A program made the position numbers and the translations under genes. Shown in pieces: positions 7,008 to 9,865 of a stretch of 9,865 nucleotides of DNA (position 1 is its first letter; the number at the start of each line of letters is the position of its first letter). The stretch lies in assembly GCA_022827165.1 (NCBI GenBank), contig JAJDTN010000078.1, positions 1-9,865 of the forward strand, written 5' to 3'. This stretch comes from Candidatus Latescibacterota bacterium (GTDB lineage Bacteria > Latescibacterota > UBA2968 > UBA8231). The notes under the pieces were generated by a model. The model ran no database searches. It was not told the DNA's origin and worked only from the letters and a program-made list of their open reading frames with translations.

Positions 7008-9865
7008 GCGCCCGGGGCGGCGCGGCGGGCCTCGCGGATGGCGGCGGCGGCCCGCTGGTGCCCGGGGTCCAGGCGCAGGACCTCCTCCCACTCGGCCACC
7101 GCCTCCTCCAGGCGGCCCTGTCGAGCGTAGACCTGGCCGAGGGCCTCGTGCAGGTCGACGGAGTCCGGGGCCCTCTCCAGGCCCTGGCGGAAGGCCTCGG
7201 CCGCGGCCTCGAAGCGGCCGGCCATGGCGTGGGCCATCCCGAGGTTGCTGTAGACGAGAGGCCGCTCCGGGTCGAGGGCCAGGGCGCGCCGGTAGGCGTC
7301 CACCGCCAGGTCGTAGCGCCCCGACCGGTGGTAGGCGGTGCCGAGATCGACGTGCGCGTCCAGCAGCTCCGGGTCCAGCTCGCAGGCCCGCTCCAGGGAG
7401 CGGACGGCCTGGGCCAGCCGGCCCCGGGCCTGAAGCACCCGCCCGATGGCGTGGTGGGCGGCGGCGAACCCGGGATCGAGCCTCAGGATCTCCTCGAACT
7501 CCTGAAGGGCCTCCGGGACGCGACCCTGCTCGAGGTAGACGAGCCCGAGGAGCTGGCGCGCATGGGGGCTGTCCGGATAGTCGCCGACCTTGCCCTCGTA
7601 GAGCTCGGCGCGGTCCTGCAGGGGGCGCAGGCGGGCGAAGACCCGGCGCTCCCGGCCGCTCTCCCCGGGGCGGCCCTGGCGGTCGTACAGCTGCGCCAGG
7701 TGGAGTCGGGGGGCCGGGCTCCAGGGCGCCGCCCGGGCGGCCTGGCGGAAGGCGGCCTCGGCGTCGTCCGGGCGGCCGGCCCGGAGATAGGCCATACCCA
7801 GCCAGTCGGCGTACTCCCACGACCCCGGGGAGAGGCGCCGCGCCGCCTCCAGGGCGGCGACGGCCTCGGGCAGCCGGCCCTGGTTCAGGTAGAGCTTGCC
7901 GAGGACGTGGTTGGCGCCGGCGTGCCCGGGGTCCCGGGCCACGGCCTTCTCCAGGACCGTTCGGGCCTCCTCCTCCTCGCCGAGTCCCGAAGCCAGCACC
8001 AGTCCGAGGTTGACGTAGGAGCCGACGCCCTCCGGATCGAGCGCGATCGCCCGCTCGAGGGCGGCCTTCGCCTCGGCGTAGCGGCCCCGGCGGTAAAGGT
8101 CCTCCCCGGTCTCGCGGTAGCGCTCGGCGCTCCAGTCCTCTCCCCCCGGGTCGGGGGAGGCGGCCGGCGGCGGCGACGGCGCGATGGTCCGGTGGAGGGC
8201 CGCCGGCGCCGCGGGGGCCGGGGCGGGCGCGGCGTACGCCGGCTCCAGCCGCTCCTCGCCTTGGCGCAGGCGCCAGTAGCGGTTCGCCGCCTCCGGGACC
8301 ACCCTCTCGCGGGACCCGGAGGGCCAGGAGACGACGAGGCTGTCCACCGCGGATTCCCGCCCCAGGCCGAAGAGCAGGCGGGGATCGTGGCTGGACTGGA
8401 AGCCGTAGCCCCGCTGCACCTCCCGCAGTTGCCGGCGGCCCGCCGACCACAGCTCCACCCGGGCGCCGGTCGCCTCGGGGTCGCCGCGGCCGGCGGCCAG
8501 CTCCAGTCCGATCCAGCCGTTGCCGCCGCGGCTGTCGTTGCGCAGCAGGGCCGGCCGGTCGTTGAGGTTGACGAAGAGGATGTCCGGATCGCCGTCGTCG
8601 TCGTAGTCGGCCACCGCCGCGGCGCGGCTGACGCCCTCGGCCTGCCAGTCCCCCCCGGCCTCGGTGCCGACCTCCTCGAAGCGGCCGCCGAGGTTGCGGT
8701 AGAGGAGGTTGCGCTGGGCGTAACGAAGCCCCGAGGGCAGCTCCCGCAGCTGCGGGTAGACGTGGCCGTTGGCGACGAACAGGTCGAGCCAGCCGTCGTT
8801 GTCGAAGTCGAGGAAGGCGGTGCTCCACCCCAGGAAGGGCTGCACCACCCCGCCGAGGCCGGCGGCATGCGTGGCGTCGGCGAAGGTGCCGTCCCCCCGG
8901 TTGGCGTAGAGGGTGTTGACGTCGTCGGAGAAGTTGGTCACGAAGAGATCGAAGTCGCCGTCGCCGTCGTAGTCCCCCGAGTGGACGCCCATGCCCGCCT
9001 GGGCGCGGCCGTCCTCGCTGTAGGCCAGACCCGCGGCGGTGCCGACTTCGCGGAAGCGGAAGCCGCCCTCGTTGCGGAAGAGGAGGTTCGCCTCCGAGTC
9101 GTTGGCCACGTAGATGTCGGGATCGCCGTCGGCGTCGAGATCGGAGAGCACCACCCCGAGGCCCGGCAGGCGGTGCCGGGAGATCCCGGCCGCGTCCCCG
9201 GCCGCCGAGAACCGGCCGCCGCCGAGATTGCGGTAGAGGCGGTCGGCCTGGCCGGGGATCCCCTCGGGCCCGCAGTAGCTGCTCAGACCCTTGTACCGGC
9301 ACCCGAGCCAGCCGCCGGGGGGATCGTCGAGATCGAACTCCACGTAGTTGACCACGTAGAGGTCCAGGAGCCCGTCGCCGTCGAGGTCCCCGAAGGCGGC
9401 GCTCGAGCCCCAGCCGCCGTCGTCCACCCCCGCCGGACGCCCGGCCTCGGCGAAGGACTCGCCGCCGCGATTGAGGTAGAGGCGGTTGGCGCCCCAGTAG
9501 GTGACGTAGAGATCGGGGTCGCCGTCGTTGTCGGCATCGCCCACGGCGCAGCCCATGCCCCAGCCGGTGTGGGCGAGGCCGAACTCCGCCGTCGCCTCCT
9601 CGAAGAGCGGGGCGGCCCCCGGTCCGCGGTGGCGGTAGAAGCGGTTGCCGGCGGCCTCGGGGGGATCTTCGAGGCGGGTGCCGTTCACCAGGAAGAGGTC
9701 CTGGTCGCCGTCGCCCTCGACGTCGAGGAAGGCGGCGCCGGCGGAGATCGTCTCGAGGATGTAGCCCTGCTCGGGGCTCCCGGAGACGTTCTCGTAGTCG
9801 ATGCCGCTCTCAGCGGCCACGTCGACGAAGTACACGGCCGGCGGTTCCGCCGCGGCACCCCTTCC
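6995..9865 (-). CDS. FG-GAP/VCBS-repeat, ASPIC/UnbV and TPR protein (CRTAC1-like), 5' end outside window
   Basis: A large protein of at least 956 residues. Numbering from the GTG at 9835, it has seven FG-GAP/VCBS blades with calcium-loop cores (DVEGDGDQD 38, DADNDGDPD 101, DLDGDGLLD 150, DLDADGDPD 232, DYDGDGDFD 288, DFDNDGWLD 343, DYDDDGDPD 410), predicting a beta-propeller. Two cysteines, C179 and C188 in the CRYKGLSSYCGPEG insert, lie between blades 3 and 4, as is common in CRTAC1-like proteins. An ASPIC/UnbV domain follows (about 438-525, NGWIGLELAAG to NRYWRL), then an Ala/Pro linker (531-564) and about ten TPRs (567-924). The propeller normally acts outside the cytoplasm in binding; the TPRs suggest protein contacts. 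The frame is open past 9835 to the window edge without a stop (reading GRGAAAEPPA), and no signal peptide is seen, so the true start and probable signal peptide lie outside. It ends in TAG, overlapping the membrane gene by 13 bp. Confidence 0.9.
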   Translation of the reverse strand, partial: GRGAAAEPPAVYFVDVAAESGIDYENVSGSPEQGYILETISAGAAFLDVEGDGDQDLFLVNGTRLEDPPEAAGNRFYRHRGPGAAPLFEEATAEFGLAHTGWGMGCAVGDADNDGDPDLYVTYWGANRLYLNRGGESFAEAGRPAGVDDGGWGSSAAFGDLDGDGLLDLYVVNYVEFDLDDPPGGWLGCRYKGLSSYCGPEGIPGQADRLYRNLGGGRFSAAGDAAGISRHRLPGLGVVLSDLDADGDPDIYVANDSEANLLFRNEGGFRFREVGTAAGLAYSEDGRAQAGMGVHSGDYDGDGDFDLFVTNFSDDVNTLYANRGDGTFADATHAAGLGGVVQPFLGWSTAFLDFDNDGWLDLFVANGHVYPQLRELPSGLRYAQRNLLYRNLGGRFEEVGTEAGGDWQAEGVSRAAAVADYDDDGDPDILFVNLNDRPALLRNDSRGGNGWIGLELAAGRGDPEATGARVELWSAGRRQLREVQRGYGFQSSHDPRLLFGLGRESAVDSLVVSWPSGSRERVVPEAANRYWRLRQGEERLEPAYAAPAPAPAAPAALHRTIAPSPPPAASPDPGGEDWSAERYRETGEDLYRRGRYAEAKAALERAIALDPEGVGSYVNLGLVLASGLGEEEEARTVLEKAVARDPGHAGANHVLGKLYLNQGRLPEAVAALEAARRLSPGSWEYADWLGMAYLRAGRPDDAEAAFRQAARAAPWSPAPRLHLAQLYDRQGRPGESGRERRVFARLRPLQDRAELYEGKVGDYPDSPHARQLLGLVYLEQGRVPEALQEFEEILRLDPGFAAAHHAIGRVLQARGRLAQAVRSLERACELDPELLDAHVDLGTAYHRSGRYDLAVDAYRRALALDPERPLVYSNLGMAHAMAGRFEAAAEAFRQGLERAPDSVDLHEALGQVYARQGRLEEAVAEWEEVLRLDPGHQRAAAAIREARRAAPGAQTQ
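7064..8137 (-). repeat. Coding array of about ten TPR units
   Basis: About ten 34-residue helical repeats with the G-Y/A-A-P pattern, such as LGTAYHRSGRYDLAVDAYRR and LGQVYARQGRLEEAVAEWEE, lie at residues 567-924 of the FG-GAP/UnbV protein. Units 5 and 6 are separated by about 16 residues (739-754) that break the 34-residue spacing. The repeats have diverged at DNA level, so recent tandem duplication is not indicated. Confidence 0.75.
8582..9724 (-). repeat. Coding array of seven FG-GAP/VCBS calcium-loop repeats
   Basis: Seven blade repeats, each with a DxDxDGxxD-type calcium-loop core followed by a short hydrophobic strand, are spaced about 50 to 80 residues apart. In DNA they appear on the plus strand as recurrent GTCGCCGTCG-like blocks. 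The wider gap between units 3 and 4 holds the two-cysteine insert. Confidence 0.8.

Noticed and set aside
5031..9302. A 1423-codon minus-strand open frame covering the membrane gene and much of the FG-GAP/TPR gene
   Set aside because: It is compositionally biased and out of frame with both recognisable proteins, and shows no family motif.
8582..9724. Regularly spaced GTCGCCGTCG-like blocks as a possible CRISPR or tandem DNA repeat
   Set aside because: They are in frame and encode the calcium-binding loops of the FG-GAP blades, with variable spacing and no palindromic repeat unit.

Overview
The window is a very GC-rich, densely coding bacterial segment with five protein genes and no RNA genes, insertion sequences or CRISPR arrays that I could recognise. 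Two secreted products, a C-terminal FlgD-like Ig domain following a YPNPFNPETT linker and a large FG-GAP/UnbV (CRTAC1-like) protein, are typical of the FCB side of the tree and its high-GC candidate phyla (Krumholzibacteriota- or Eisenbacteria-like, also Gemmatimonadota-like). That placement is inference from protein style; there is no taxonomic marker in the window.

Layout by position: (1) 3-1895, minus strand: secreted protein with an N-terminal FlgD-like Ig domain, a propeller-like middle and a C-terminal FlgD/sorting-type domain. (2) 1896-2057: a 162-bp gap with a candidate minus-strand promoter and an imperfect palindrome inside it. (3) 2058-2903, minus: signal-peptide-bearing protein with a family 9 carbohydrate-binding (CBM9-like/DOMON-type) domain. 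(4) 2900-4987, minus: transglutaminase-like protein flanked by beta-sandwich regions; its stop overlaps the start of the CBM9 gene in an ATGA, so the two are read as one coupled unit. (5) 4988-5057: a 70-bp divergent control region. (6) 5058-7007, plus: a 649-residue polytopic membrane protein of the OPT-like DUF6785/DUF6784 type. (7) 6995-9865, minus: an FG-GAP/VCBS + ASPIC/UnbV + TPR protein that overlaps the 3' end of the membrane gene by 13 bp and runs off the right edge of the window, so its true N terminus is outside.

How the genes may work together (inference): the divergent pair of units, a putative transporter facing a transglutaminase-like/CBM9 operon, looks like a small uptake or processing locus for a carbohydrate- or peptide-containing substrate, with one exported carbohydrate binder, one papain-fold enzyme that shows no export signal, and one transporter. 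The two outer genes encode large surface or secreted proteins and may be unrelated. All assignments rest on motifs read by eye.
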